From Pomphorhynchus laevis (Eukaryota; Acanthocephala; Palaeacanthocephala; Echinorhynchida; Pomphorhynchidae), in NCBI GenBank assembly GCA_012934845.2, contig WNNJ02001500.1, positions 62,001-126,000 on the forward strand: a stretch of 64,000 nucleotides of DNA. The letters run 5' to 3'. A model generated the notes under the pieces. That model was not told the origin of the DNA. It was given only the letters and a program-made list of their open reading frames with translations, and made no database searches. Of this stretch, positions 43,310-54,412 are shown in pieces. The translations under genes and the position numbers were made by a program. Numbering within the stretch: the first letter of the stretch is position 1; each line of letters begins with the position of its first letter.

Positions 43310-43412
43310 TTTTTTTTAAAATATCATAAATTATTAATAACTATAACTAAAAAAATTAATGGAAATTAATTTAGTTATAGTTATTAATAATTTATGATAT
43401 TTTAAAATATTT
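43310..43412. repeat. Inverted repeat, ~40-bp arms
   Basis: AAAATATCATAAATTATTAA at about 43317 is repeated inverted at about 43390, with a ~20-bp loop. It lies between the PLE 5' end and the second calcium-sensor gene. Confidence 0.85.
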
Positions 43413-43550
43413 TTTTTTCGTTTATAGGAAAAAATTAGATATTTCGACTGTTACGGTTGATATCAACGAATTATCATAAAATCACAAACAAAACGAATGC
43501 GAAAAATGTATTGGTTTTTAAATTATATACATACAATGGAAAATAACATT

Positions 43551-44198
43551 TTATTTATTTGATATCGGTTCATCACGTCGTTCACAGAACAACAAATGTA
43601 AGCGTAGATCTATAAAACTTTCGGATATCGACACTTCTCTAAGAAATTCATCTTTATAAATGTTTTGTTCTTTATGCAAATCCATATTCTTAACGACGGT
43701 CATGGTACTCCACTTGGCTCGTTTGCTATTTAAATACAGTCCATTTGCCGCATATAAAAATTTAATAACTTTTGGTAGACAATGCAATTCTAGAACGTCG
43801 TCCCCATTTTCGTCATACAGTTCAAAAATCATCTCAGCCATGTTTGAATACGTTTTCGCTCTCATTATTAAGAAAAACATAAAGAACTTTTTAAAATTGA
43901 TATACGATCGATTTTTTTCTTTGAGTTCTTTAAATAAATACTTCATCGTATGCCGTTGATTATAAAAATAGTTGCTTTGATTATTACCAATAAAGCAATC
44001 TTTATAATATTGCTTAAAGGCTGACCAAAAAAGAAAATTGTTGTTCGCATATTTGTTGTAAACGGCAAGCTGACTTTCCACTGTACTTATATCAACATCA
44101 TTTTGTACAGCAATCAGTCTTTTATCTGTATGGCTTGTTGATCTTCTATCACTCCGACTGTCTTGACTCCTCAGAAAACACTGTCTGCATTGACCCAT
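43551..44198 (-). CDS. Divergent neuronal calcium sensor-like EF-hand protein
   Basis: An intronless minus-strand frame of 215 residues. I start it at the ATG at 44198, giving MGQCRQCFLRS: Gly2 for myristoylation and Cys4/Cys7 as possible palmitoylation sites. The first 24 bases upstream are open but lack ATG. The fold follows NCS proteins: MAEMIFELYDENGDD (EF3, loop 129-140) and MDLHKEQNIYKDEF (EF4, about 176-189). EF1 and EF2 have lost their loops, and the EF3 loop ends in Cys instead of Glu, so Ca2+ affinity is probably low. It resembles the 26.8-kb protein in layout (the YxEFxxxM/I-type helices and the closing FIDLRLHLLF against LSSLISFDL) but is strongly diverged. The stop codon overlaps an AATAAA signal (43550-43555 on the minus strand). 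Confidence 0.75.
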   Translation of the reverse strand: MGQCRQCFLRSQDSRSDRRSTSHTDKRLIAVQNDVDISTVESQLAVYNKYANNNFLFWSAFKQYYKDCFIGNNQSNYFYNQRHTMKYLFKELKEKNRSYINFKKFFMFFLIMRAKTYSNMAEMIFELYDENGDDVLELHCLPKVIKFLYAANGLYLNSKRAKWSTMTVVKNMDLHKEQNIYKDEFLREVSISESFIDLRLHLLFCERRDEPISNK

Positions 44199-45480
44199 CG
44201 GGTCATCACGCAATACCAACAAATATTGACCTTAATATAGATCCGATTTCTTTCCTGTGTAATCAGTTGCTTGTCGATAAATTGTCGATAAAAGTCAGAA
44301 AATCATTACTGAATAGCGATAAGATAAAATATTATAAGTTTAAGACACCGGGGTAAGTTAACGCAAACGTAACTTAATCCTCTATTAATTCTCCGTTTTT
44401 GTTAATCAAACACAAGCACATAAAAATGACCCTTAAGGTAAACCTCCTTAAATTTCGTGTCACGATGCTCATTTACGTTGCAGATGCTCAAAAATTATAT
44501 GTGTAGAGTGTAATTAAATAACAGTCGTTTTGATTACTACAAATATTATTACAGAAAACGATGAATACAACGTGATCGTTAGACGAAATTAGTTAGAAAA
44601 AACGTAAAGTGGTTACTGGAAAATTAAAAAAAAGTATATGTGTCTATAAGAATTAGTATAATATTTTTCTGCTTAAATATAACTATAAAATCATACACTT
44701 ACAATAAAATAATTTAAAATACATAATTTTCGTAATTATAAAAATTAAAAATGTTAGAAAATTTTTATATTTTTGTTATATTGCACGTAAATACATTTAT
44801 TTTTGGTCACTGCATTTATTTAGAGAATTACCGGAATGTCTAAAAGTAAAAATATTTTTTCTAAGTTCAGTTTCTTAGCAATAAATATGGATTGAAATCA
44901 ATTGTAGGCAGCTTTGAATCCTGGGCGGCAGTGTCAAGAAATTTTTCCGATATGTTTTTACTATATCCACGGATCCTGTATGTAGACGGATTAGGCCATT
45001 TTTAATCGGTTATAATCTAGTTTTAAAAGCTTTATTGCTTCTTCACGAGTAAAACCTTTTTGATGGATTATCTTGTTTAGATCTACCCTATTATCTGCTT
45101 GCATTAAAGGGTTGTTCATTTGCTCGTCAAGTTACGAGCCTTCAGTGCTCCAAATTATGCAAGGCTTCGAAGAATGTAGTGCACATCAATAGAGAATTTT
45201 AGAGAATATATCGAGTTTAATGACTAAACCAACTTTTAGAAAATGCGAAAATAAACCATGGAAGCTCTCCGATAATGAGAATCATCTAAATTCTCGCATT
45301 TCTCTCTTTAAGTAATTTTCATATTTTCCTCGTTACGTTACGATCCAGATTTTGTGGATTTGTCATCAATCCAAATAAATTCACTTATATCGTTAAATAG
45401 TCTTAAATAGTTAAATAGACAAATTAAATAGTCTTTCTATTGTCTTGCTCATTTTTGGACGTATTTTTTATTGTTTTTTA
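44199..45480. other. Intergenic
   Basis: Mostly AT-rich. A short minus-strand frame (about 45120-44995) encodes VDLNKIIHQKGFTREEAIKLL, which could be a helical DNA-binding or domain fragment, but 42 codons without context are not enough to call a gene. Confidence 0.4.
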
Positions 45481-46480
45481 TTAGGTGCTTTATTTCCACG
45501 TGGTTGGAGATATGGTATTGTCAAAGTACTTTATATTATAAAGGTAAAAACAATCCAGAATCAGAAAACTCCTATCGTGAAATTACATTTCTGAATCATT
45601 GCTATAAATTTTTAACACACGTTATTGCTTTCAGATTAATTCAACATTGTCATGATTCTCTCCCAGAAGAGCAGTATAGTTTTCGACCTAATAGATCAAC
45701 GACATATGCAATAAACACTGCCAAACGACCTATAATAAACACATTTCAACAACATCGATCTATTTATGTTAGTTTTATTGATTTCCAAAAAGCTTTCGAT
45801 TCAGTTGATTCGTGGTATCCAACGTCCTTAATTATTCACTATCTTCATTGCTGATCGTCGTATTATTTGCGGACGATCTTGCAATTATCTCTAAATCTAT
45901 TTCCAATGACCAAGTAGCTTTACACTCGTTCTCATCGTTCTGTTTTACTAATCGTATTCGAATGAATCGTGGAAAGTCTAAGATAATTAAATTTCGTAGA
46001 GAAGGTCGACTAAGTCGATCTGACATTATATGCTGTCAAGACGCTCCGCTCGATTTTGAATCGAAATATCTGTATCTCGGAATGTTAATCACATCTAGAT
46101 GGTCTTTTTCTCAACATTTTGAACTTAAATGTGAAAAATTGTGAAGGCAACATCTGGACTGTCCGAACTAGGCAAATTATCTTTTGAGGCTGGGTTACGA
46201 TATTTTTATATAATGCTGTTTCCAAGACTACAATATGGACTAGCTTGTATCTGGGTAGACTTGACTTCAGAAAACTTTTACCAGTTAGATAAGTGCCTGT
46301 CAAGATTTATAAAAAGGTTGGTAGGCGACATCCAAAAGTTTCATCCACGGTTGTTCAAGTTCTAGCAAGGCTGCCTCCTTTATCAGTTTCATTGCAGAAA
46401 GAGATGAATCTTCCTTTGACTGATGGTTTTCTTAAAAATCTAAATTTATTCTACGGCCAAGTACTTAAACTTGATTAGGA
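45480..46480 (+). mobile_element. LINE RT fragment (unassigned clade)
   Basis: The plus strand encodes YREITFLNHCYKFLTHVIA and QYSFRPNRSTTYAINTA, FIDFQKAFDSVD (motif A), then FADDLAIISKSISND (motif C) and a thumb region (KYLYLGMLITS). The motif-B region between A and C is missing, indicating an internal deletion near 45.83 kb. There is no endonuclease and no 3' tail. Confidence 0.75.
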
Positions 46481-47199
46481 TATCTATCAGACACCCTTTC
46501 TTCTTCAAACAACTTAGCATAGTCCTCTTGCAAGTAAGCGCACTGTAATTTGATGAGTATTGCTTGATGGATATTACCACAAGTTCTGTAAAAAGGAAGA
46601 ATCATCTATAAACGATCATCAACTTGTGTGTGCTATTTTTGCAACACATGATCATCACTCTTACATGTATTTTTTGTGCTCATTTATCATGCTTATCTTT
46701 AAAAACAATAGATACGCTGAGGTGGGTTAGGCATATTCCGGCTGACTGTGCGTACCTTTGTCACGTAAAATCAGTTGAGTCATTCAATGAAATTTATTCA
46801 TATCAAGAAATAGGAATAAAAATAATGCTCGTTTTATTGGCTTACTATGATTTTCACTGTACTGACTATATTATTTTATAATCTTAACTGTTTTTACACC
46901 AAATAGGTACATATAATTATGTAATTATTAAGAAAGTTTTGATTTGTAGGGTTAAGTATTTAGCTACAAACTTTACTGCAACATGTGACTCACTGAATCA
47001 ATTAAAATTATTGAAATTATTAAATGTTCTTTTAATCACTGATTAAAAGTTTAACATCTTACAATAATATAGCATACACACGTGGCTTTCGAATTTGAGT
47101 GAGTTGTAGGTTAAAAGATTCTTGGTTATAACTACTAACAATAAAATACATAATTTATTCGAGCAAAGCTAAAAGTATCAATTAACTGATTACAAATTA
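46481..47199. other. Spacer
   Basis: No gene is evident. The first part may be the downstream region of the LINE fragment; the rest is AT-rich. Confidence 0.4.
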
Positions 47200-48765
47200 T
47201 TTATTGTTTATTATTATTTGTAACATGTATTCGGAGGATCCTATGATGATAGGATACGATATGATATTGTCTCGCGAATGGTTCACACAGGGTGATCCTC
47301 TGTCTATGGTTGCATTCGCGGTTTCTACAATTCCTATAATATTGGGTTTGAAGGAGGCCTTTCCGTCTGTCCAACATATGTGATATGCAGATGATGTATC
47401 TTGCATTAGGGAGGCGGGTGTTCTTTACCAATATTTTGAAATGATATAGGACATTAGTCCGTATTATGTTTTTTACATCAATACTCAGAAATGCCAGTTA
47501 TTCTCTCGCTCTAATAATGATATAGCAAGGTCAATATTTGCGGGTAGTGAAATTCTAGTTTCACACCTAGGCGCTGAAGTTCTTGGGTGTCCAATCGGAT
47601 ATGACGACTATGAGCGGAAATGGGTGGAACATAAGGTTGATAAATGGAGTAAGATGGTTAGACGCCCTTCGGAAATATCCGAAACGTGTGCTCAACAGAC
47701 GTATCTAGCTTTCATCTTTGCGTTACAACATAAATGGACATGGAATTGGTCTAAAAAATGTGTTTACCTTTATTAAATGGATACGTAGGACAAGAATTAC
47801 TTGAGAAACAAATACTGGTAAATATCGGAATTCGGGGTGAAAAGAAGATTTTTAACGATTTAAAACACAGTAAGATTATTGCAGAACTGGATAATTACAC
47901 AAAAAATGCCTTAATTCATGCATCAGAAAAAGGCGCATCAACCTGGTTATCTTGAAGGATTAGCGAAGATAGGCAGTATTGTCTAAATAATAATCAGTTT
48001 TATGATGGGATTGCCGCTAGATATGGATGGCAATTAAAAGACGCTCCGACAAAATGTGTTTGTGGAGAACTTAACAACGTATCGCACACACTATCTTGCA
48101 AAACAGGAGGATTTACAATTGTTCGACATAATGTGATGCGCGACATTATTGCAGGTATGCTATCTGCAACATGTAAGGCTATTGAAATTGAGCCGGTCCT
48201 ACTTCCTGTTGAGTCTTCTTACAATTTTGATAGAATAACAACGTGTAAGGATATGAATGCACGCCTTGATGTTGCATGCAGTGGTTTGTACGGGGATTCG
48301 ACAGAGCGGTCTTTTCTAGACATTTGCGTTTATAACGTTCATGCTCCATCGTATGCCAATCGAAGCCCTCGTAGTTTGTTTGAGTATCATCACAACAGAA
48401 AGCAGGCCAAATATTTAGAGCGAGTATCTAGGGTCGATCGTGCTTCATTTATTCCGGTTATTTTTTCATCGTCTGGCGGAATCAGTAGAGTGTCACATGC
48501 ATTGCTTAAGAGAATAGCGTCAATACAGGCTTTAAGAGGGAACAATAACTACAGTGATTGTATCGCTACGTCACGTCAAAAGATCGGGTTTGGTCTAATA
48601 AAATCAAATTCTATGTGTTTTCGATGCCGTCGTCAGAGGTCTGAAGATATATAGTTAGAATGTATTTATAATGATGTCAAACTTTTTGTCTAATATTTGA
48701 CTATTTGATTTGTCTTGTGTTCAATGTAATTTTGTGTAATAAATATTTTCTTTCAAAAAAAATTA
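47200..48765 (+). mobile_element. RLE-type LINE-like element, copy 3 (5'-truncated)
   Basis: The plus strand starts in the RT (SREWFTQGDPLSMVAFAV and WYADDVSC). It continues through a thumb region to a zinc knuckle (CGELNNVSHTLSCKTGG then FTIVRHN) and an open RLE-like segment of 173 codons at 48133-48654 (NARLDVACSGLY; FLDICVYNVHAPSYANR). An AATAAA and a short A run end it at about 48763, directly abutting copy 4. Confidence 0.75.
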
Positions 48766-48779
48766 TTACATTATTATTA

Positions 48780-50560
48780 GACAAGCCGCTCTCCATAACC
48801 TTAAATTTATATGCCCGTCTTTGTCGTGCGTTATACATAATCTGTACCAGAAGCCTTCAGTCTTAGCACTCGGTAGCGACAACCTGCTTTCCGAGGAGGG
48901 TTTTACGCAGGGCGACCCATTTGCAATGTCATGATTTTCTCTAGCCTCTTTACTGCTAATAGACAAAATTCGACGGACCGTTCCAGGTGTGCAACAAGTT
49001 TGGTTTGCCGACGACGCGAATTTTGTTGGTTGCCCAAGCAAAATCAAAGAAGTATGGGAAGTTCTTTAATCAGACGGCCCAAAGTACAATTATTTCGTCA
49101 ACCCGAGCAAGTCGCAAATACTATCGCACCATCGCCTACATGCTGACCAGCTACTGTCACCAGACATAAAGATATTTTATGACGGAATGAGGGTGCTTGG
49201 ATCTGCAGTCGGTACACCCAAATATGAAGCAGCGGAACTCAGCAAACGTGTGGATGCATGGGCAACATTACTAAGCTGTCTAGGTGAGGTCGCAAAAATC
49301 GACCCACACGTAGCCTATGCAGGACTAACACACGCCATACAAGCAAAGTGAATTTATACCACAAGAACAATGAAGTGCGACAATGCTCTTTTAAAAGGCA
49401 TATCTGAGCAATTGAATAAAGAGCTCCTGAGCATCATAACAGGATTGCCAATCGAAAATGAATGGGAAACCATCGTGACATCCACTCTAGGTGTGGGTGG
49501 TCTAGGAGTTTACGACCCCTCCCTAACCGCTCGTTCAAACTACGATCTCTCACAATCAATTAGCAACACCTACGAGTTGGGAATTACCGGACAGGCTTTG
49601 CGCGACATGCAAACAAATCAAACAGCTAGCGACATGTCGTGATAATATACAAAACAAACGGTTGTCAGATGCCCTTCTCAAAATGGATATAGTTGCCCAG
49701 ACCGCAACCAAACATGCTCGAAGAGAAGGCGCATCATTGTGGCTAAGTGCCCTGCCCCTAAAAACTGAAAAATTCTATCTGTCTTCAAGGGAGTTCAGAG
49801 ACGCTATCTCAGCACGCTATGGACAAACCCCGTCAGACCTGATCGGCAGAGCATGCCCATGTGGCGAACAACTCTCGCTGGGGCACGGATTTTCATGTCC
49901 AGAAGGTGGATTGCCATCTATTCGGCATGACTCCGTCCGGGACGAAATTGCCAGGGAATTTACGTCAATCAGTCGTGACGTTGAGTTTGAACCAGTGCTG
50001 CAACCTGTTCCAGACAACTTACATCTCGACACGGCAACAACATGTGGTGATTATGATGCCCGACTTGATATATCCTGCCTTGGCTTAGGAAACGAGCGAT
50101 TCGAGCGGACGTTCTTCGACGTCAACGTATTTAATATTTTTGCTCAGTCGTACGTCAGCTGGCCAGTCGATCCAGCATTTGACTACAATGTGTCACGAAA
50201 AAATGCCAAATATCTAGAAAGGGTGACGAAAGTAGAGCACGTTAAATTCATTCCGCTGATATTTTCTTCGTCAGGTGGTATGGGAAAGGAGTCGCACGCC
50301 TTGGTAAAGCGGATAGCAACGGCAAAAGCGCAAAGGGGTATTATTGAATACGCGCATGCCGTGACACACTTAAAGCGTCGCATCTCATTCATAATAGCCC
50401 GATCGGCCTCCGCATGCCTCAGAAGCGCGCGATCACAATCAAAAATCAAACAATTCGCAAACCAAAGCGCCCGAACAACCGTGGATACTTGTGGTGAACT
50501 CGGAAAAACAATCAGATGGCGCGACGAAGAATGTGGCGAACTTTGCCAATTGCAATAATT
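48780..50560 (+). mobile_element. RLE-type LINE-like element, copy 4 (5'-truncated)
   Basis: Begins inside the RT (SEEGFTQGDPFAM; VWFADDANFVGCPSK) and keeps an open C-terminal frame of 298 codons (49662-50558). That frame contains the zinc knuckle CPCGEQLSLGHGFSCPEGG (C-x-C-x7-H-x3-C), PSIRHDSVRDEIA, DARLDISCLGLGNERFE, RTFFDVNVFNIFAQS and FIPLIFSSSGGMGKE. The D...D-V-x-V spacing fits a PD-(D/E)xK-type restriction-like nuclease. This is the best preserved C-terminus of the family. Confidence 0.8.
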
Positions 50561-50589
50561 ATATATATTTATATATAATTTGACATCGT

Positions 50590-51795
50590 CGATCACTGCT
50601 TTTGACATCGTCGATCACTTGATTCTACTACATCGCCTTCGTCATGATTATGGCTTCTCTTTACCCACTGTATCGTGGTTTTCTTCATATCTGTCAAACC
50701 GTACATTTCGCGTCTTATTCTAACTCTTCTCTCGCCCATCCTTCATCCATCCCGACCGGTGTTCCACAAGGCTCCGTATTAAGCCCCATGCTTTTCTCTC
50801 TTCTTCTCGGTGACGTGTCTTCGATTTCTCATAAATTTAACTTCAATGTTATGCAATATGCTGATGACATTCTCATCTATGCTCACGCACCTGCTTATCG
50901 TATTCATGATCTTAGTGTTTCTGTTTCCAGCTGTCTTGTCTCAATTTCCAACCATCTTTCTTCCCTTCGCCTTTCTCTGAATCCTGATAAATCTAAAATT
51001 ATGTGGATCCTACCTCGAAGCTTCGGCGTAGAACCTCCTTCCGTATCACTAAATTCTACAATTCTTCCTATCGTTGATAATCTCGTTTTCCTAGGCTTTC
51101 ATTTCGACAACCGACTTTCACTTAAACCTTTCGTTAGTGATAAAGTACGTTAATCTACCTTGATACTCCGCAATCTCCGTCAAGTTCGTAGATTGATCGA
51201 TTTCCCTTCTTGTATGACTCTCATATCTTCTCTTCTTTTCTCAAGACTTGATTACTGTCTTAGTCTATTTTTCAACTCACCTAAATCCAATCTTCTTCCT
51301 TTACAACGCATCATCAACGCTGCCGTTCGAGTTCTCCTCCGTCTTCGTCGTTTTGATCATACATCCCACTATCTTGTTTCTCTTGATTGGCCTACCATTT
51401 ATTGTCGTGTTCAAATTCGTCTTCTTATCATTGCTTTTCGCCTTATAACTTATCATACCCCTTCATTTCTCAACCTTCCTTTTCTCGACAATTCTCGTAC
51501 TGTGTATTGTGCTCTGCGTTCCCGTAATTCCCTTCTTTTACATGTCCCAATCTACTCTACCTCTTTTGGCTTCCGCTCCTTCGTTGTGGCTGCTCCTCTC
51601 TTGTGGAATCAACTGCCTATTCATATCCGCCAATCAACATCTATGCCGTACTTCAAACGCCAAATCCAATTCTTTTTCAACAATTAACTAATTACCTGTG
51701 ATCTTTGATGTTCTTTTTTTGTTTGTTAGTGCTCATGTAAGCGTGCATTTTGCACGCATTTGCCACGTTAAATAAATTATTGTAAATAAATAAAT
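50590..51795 (+). mobile_element. 5'-truncated LINE (CR1/Jockey-like RT)
   Basis: Two frames separated by one in-frame stop near 51153 encode PTGVPQGSVLSPMLFSLLL (motif B), MQYADDILIYAH (motif C), LSLNPDKSKIM, FLGFHFDNRLS and a C-terminal tail with PLLWNQLPIHIRQ and FKRQIQFFFN. It ends in GTAAATAAATAAATAAATAAAG. Truncation just before motif B and a simple-repeat tail are normal for LINE insertions. Only one stop interrupts it, so it is fairly young. Confidence 0.85.
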
Positions 51796-51923
51796 AAATA
51801 AAGATTTTCTTAATACTAAATAAACATTCCCCGATGGGGGAGACAATAAGGAAGAAAAATTACAGAAAAGAAAAGTAGTCAAAGTAACATAACTTCACTA
51901 ACTTCTTCAGGTCTCCTCCATGT

Positions 51924-54377
51924 TTATAGCTCTAGGGGAATCTGATCCCTAGAACCGATCCAGCACGCCGCCTTACGAGTGAACCACCCGGGGTCTGCCA
52001 CCCCCCGAAGGATCCACTCGCGACGGACGATGTCAGGTAAGCGGGACACGAGTAGCTTCAAGAACATTAGTCTTTGCTCAGGGGGACGTCCTCTCGAGAA
52101 GAAGACTAACCCCGAAATAGCCCAGGTGCCCCAAAGGCGCACCTGAGTTACCTCCTTTAATGACAGATGTTGGGCCCGTTTCAGGGCCCATCTAGCTCTC
52201 TTCAGGATACGTTTAAGTCTATCCAGGTCAGACTTGGCCGACCAGTTCACGGTCACAGTGAACCCAAGGTATCTTACTCGACTAGTGAAGGAGGGGATTT
52301 GGTCGTTGGGCATAATGGAGGATAAGGCAGAGATTGCTAATCTCTTAAGCTTTTTCCTCGTCGCAGGGGCGCCATGAAAAACTACCACCTGCGATTTGGC
52401 GGAGTTTACAATAAGATTGGACTGGGGAAGCTGGTCTTTTAATCTTAAAAAGAATTGGCTGATGTCGGAGACTACGTCTTTGCACCTACGTCCAGTGAAT
52501 AGGGCTGTGGTATCATCAGCATATACCACAAGACGTTTTTCACGTTTGAAAATTTTGAAAAGTTGTATGGAGGCAGCAAGATATAAGATAGGAGAAAGTG
52601 GGGAGCCTTGAGGCACTCCTGTAATGGGGTAGAACTGACTCGCATCAGGGTCGTCTTCATAGTAGAACCGCTTGGTATACAGCAGTATCTCCACCCTGTT
52701 AACAATTCTCGCAGGCAACCCTAAGGACCTAAGAGAAGAGATAACGAAGGGAATGGAGATACGGTCAAATGCAGCCGAAAAGTCTAAGAAAACAGCCACA
52801 ACTAATTGATGACGGTTCTCCCGACAGAACTGCTGCACCTCACATACTGCAGAATGTACCGAGCGCCCTTTAACGAACCCATGAAAACCAGGTGGGATTA
52901 AGTGATGCCTAGTTAAATGGTCGCGGATTCTACGCGCAAGCGCTTTTTCGTAGATCGAAACGAGGGAATTTTGTATCGAGATGGGCCGCAGGTCTTTTGG
53001 AGAGCGAACAGGATTTCTCTTATGGATAAAAATTCTCTTACTAATATTGATGCCTGCTACATCAGAAGGTGATGCTAAAAGCATGGTGACGGCCACTTCT
53101 CTCCTTTGATCGGCAGTCAGAAGCTGACAGACCCGAGAAGAGAGTGGAGCGATGGTTTTGGAGGTGCCCGGAAGAGGCCCCCAGGCGTTGAGAATCTCAG
53201 GAACTGAGACATCCCTACTCCTGAAGTCTCCCCAAGGCGGGATTGGTTGCGGTGATTGCGTGGCTCCATAATTATGTAGGGCTAGTGACTCTTCCAAAAC
53301 TTTATCCAGACCGATACTGCCTATCCAACCAGAAGCTCTCTCCTTCCAAGAGACAGACTTCTCTTTCTTGAATATCTTCCAGAAGGAAGACCGGGCTGGA
53401 TTAAGGGAAGCAATGCTAGCCCTATCCTTACCCAGCTGGAACCTATATCTAGTGCTCCAGTATTCTTTCGAGAGAACCTGACGCGCAGAAGCAGAGAGAT
53501 TGGGTGAATGAAGCAGGTGTGCAAGGGTCTTGAGTTTAGTCGGAGTGGGGCAATAAATTCTACCTTTATAGGTAATTGATAAAATCCCGGTAGCTTGCGA
53601 AGAGAGGTAGGTATTAAATTCGGTCAGACTCTCATTCCCTATTCGGGGGAAGCGGCTGATAGCTGCCTGGAAGACTGCCACTCTGATTGGATCAAAGCAG
53701 AATCTCCGGCGAAGCAGCGTATCCTCCTCAATCCGCCAACGAATAAGGTCATGAGAGGTGGTCAGATGTTGACGCGACTGTTCAGTACAGAAGGGCTTAA
53801 GCAGCCACCTCTCATGAATCAGTAGAAGGTCGAGGAGTGAGTTTGTTGTTGAGCAATGAAAGGTGGGGGATGGTGGTTTGTGAATGAAGTACCGGTTCCT
53901 GGCTCTGCGGTGTGCAGCATTAATCCAACGACCAGTTCTGTCGTTGAAATCGCCTAGTATCATGTCGTAGCCGCTGTCAAGGATATTATCCAGGATGTCC
54001 CGATTCTTGTGAATCTCCCCTGGACGAATATAGACATTGGCCAGACTGAAGCGTTTACCGTTCTTACAGAGTGAAACTACCAAACAAGACAGGGCTGGAC
54101 AAGAATAATTTAATAGGAGGGACGATCTTAAGGAGCATTTAACTAGGGTCAAGAGTCCTTGAGATGAAGAGGAGTGAGGCGGGGTTATATAAGGAGTAAA
54201 GTCTGAACAGATGTGCTTAGGGATAAATCGAGTAATGTCCTCGGGTCGACGGATAGACCGCGTCTCCTGAAGGACTATAACATCAGCATCTCGGCCTGAG
54301 AGAAGTCTAAGGGCAGAAGCTCCTCCCGAATTCCACTGAACGATGTTCAGCGAAAAAGGGTCACCGTTACCAGACAT
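51924..54377 (-). CDS. LINE ORF2: APE endonuclease and reverse transcriptase
   Basis: An open frame of 817 codons from the first ATG (54377; the frame is open a further six codons upstream without ATG). The N-terminal apurinic/apyrimidinic-type endonuclease (about residues 8-216) shows NIVQWNSGG, VLQETRS, YIRPGE, MILGDFNDRTG and a terminal TTSHDLIRW in place of the SDH motif. The RT (about 455-715) shows RPISIQNSLVSIYEKALARR, HGFVKGRSVHSAV, VFLDFSAAFDRI (motif A), GVPQGSPLSPILYL (motif B), VVYADDTTALF (motif C) and a thumb with RYLGFTVTVNWSAK. The C-terminal ~90 residues lack RNase H and a CCHC knuckle. The protein nicks target DNA and primes cDNA synthesis on its own RNA. The start lies 35 nt after the ORF1 stop, so reinitiation is plausible. 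The clade is not certain. Confidence 0.9.
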   Translation of the reverse strand: MSGNGDPFSLNIVQWNSGGASALRLLSGRDADVIVLQETRSIRRPEDITRFIPKHICSDFTPYITPPHSSSSQGLLTLVKCSLRSSLLLNYSCPALSCLVVSLCKNGKRFSLANVYIRPGEIHKNRDILDNILDSGYDMILGDFNDRTGRWINAAHRRARNRYFIHKPPSPTFHCSTTNSLLDLLLIHERWLLKPFCTEQSRQHLTTSHDLIRWRIEEDTLLRRRFCFDPIRVAVFQAAISRFPRIGNESLTEFNTYLSSQATGILSITYKGRIYCPTPTKLKTLAHLLHSPNLSASARQVLSKEYWSTRYRFQLGKDRASIASLNPARSSFWKIFKKEKSVSWKERASGWIGSIGLDKVLEESLALHNYGATQSPQPIPPWGDFRSRDVSVPEILNAWGPLPGTSKTIAPLSSRVCQLLTADQRREVAVTMLLASPSDVAGINISKRIFIHKRNPVRSPKDLRPISIQNSLVSIYEKALARRIRDHLTRHHLIPPGFHGFVKGRSVHSAVCEVQQFCRENRHQLVVAVFLDFSAAFDRISIPFVISSLRSLGLPARIVNRVEILLYTKRFYYEDDPDASQFYPITGVPQGSPLSPILYLAASIQLFKIFKREKRLVVYADDTTALFTGRRCKDVVSDISQFFLRLKDQLPQSNLIVNSAKSQVVVFHGAPATRKKLKRLAISALSSIMPNDQIPSFTSRVRYLGFTVTVNWSAKSDLDRLKRILKRARWALKRAQHLSLKEVTQVRLWGTWAISGLVFFSRGRPPEQRLMFLKLLVSRLPDIVRREWILRGVADPGWFTRKAACWIGSRDQIPLEL

Positions 54378-54412
54378 TGTGTTTAATCGGTTCACCCGGG
54401 ATTACCACGCCC

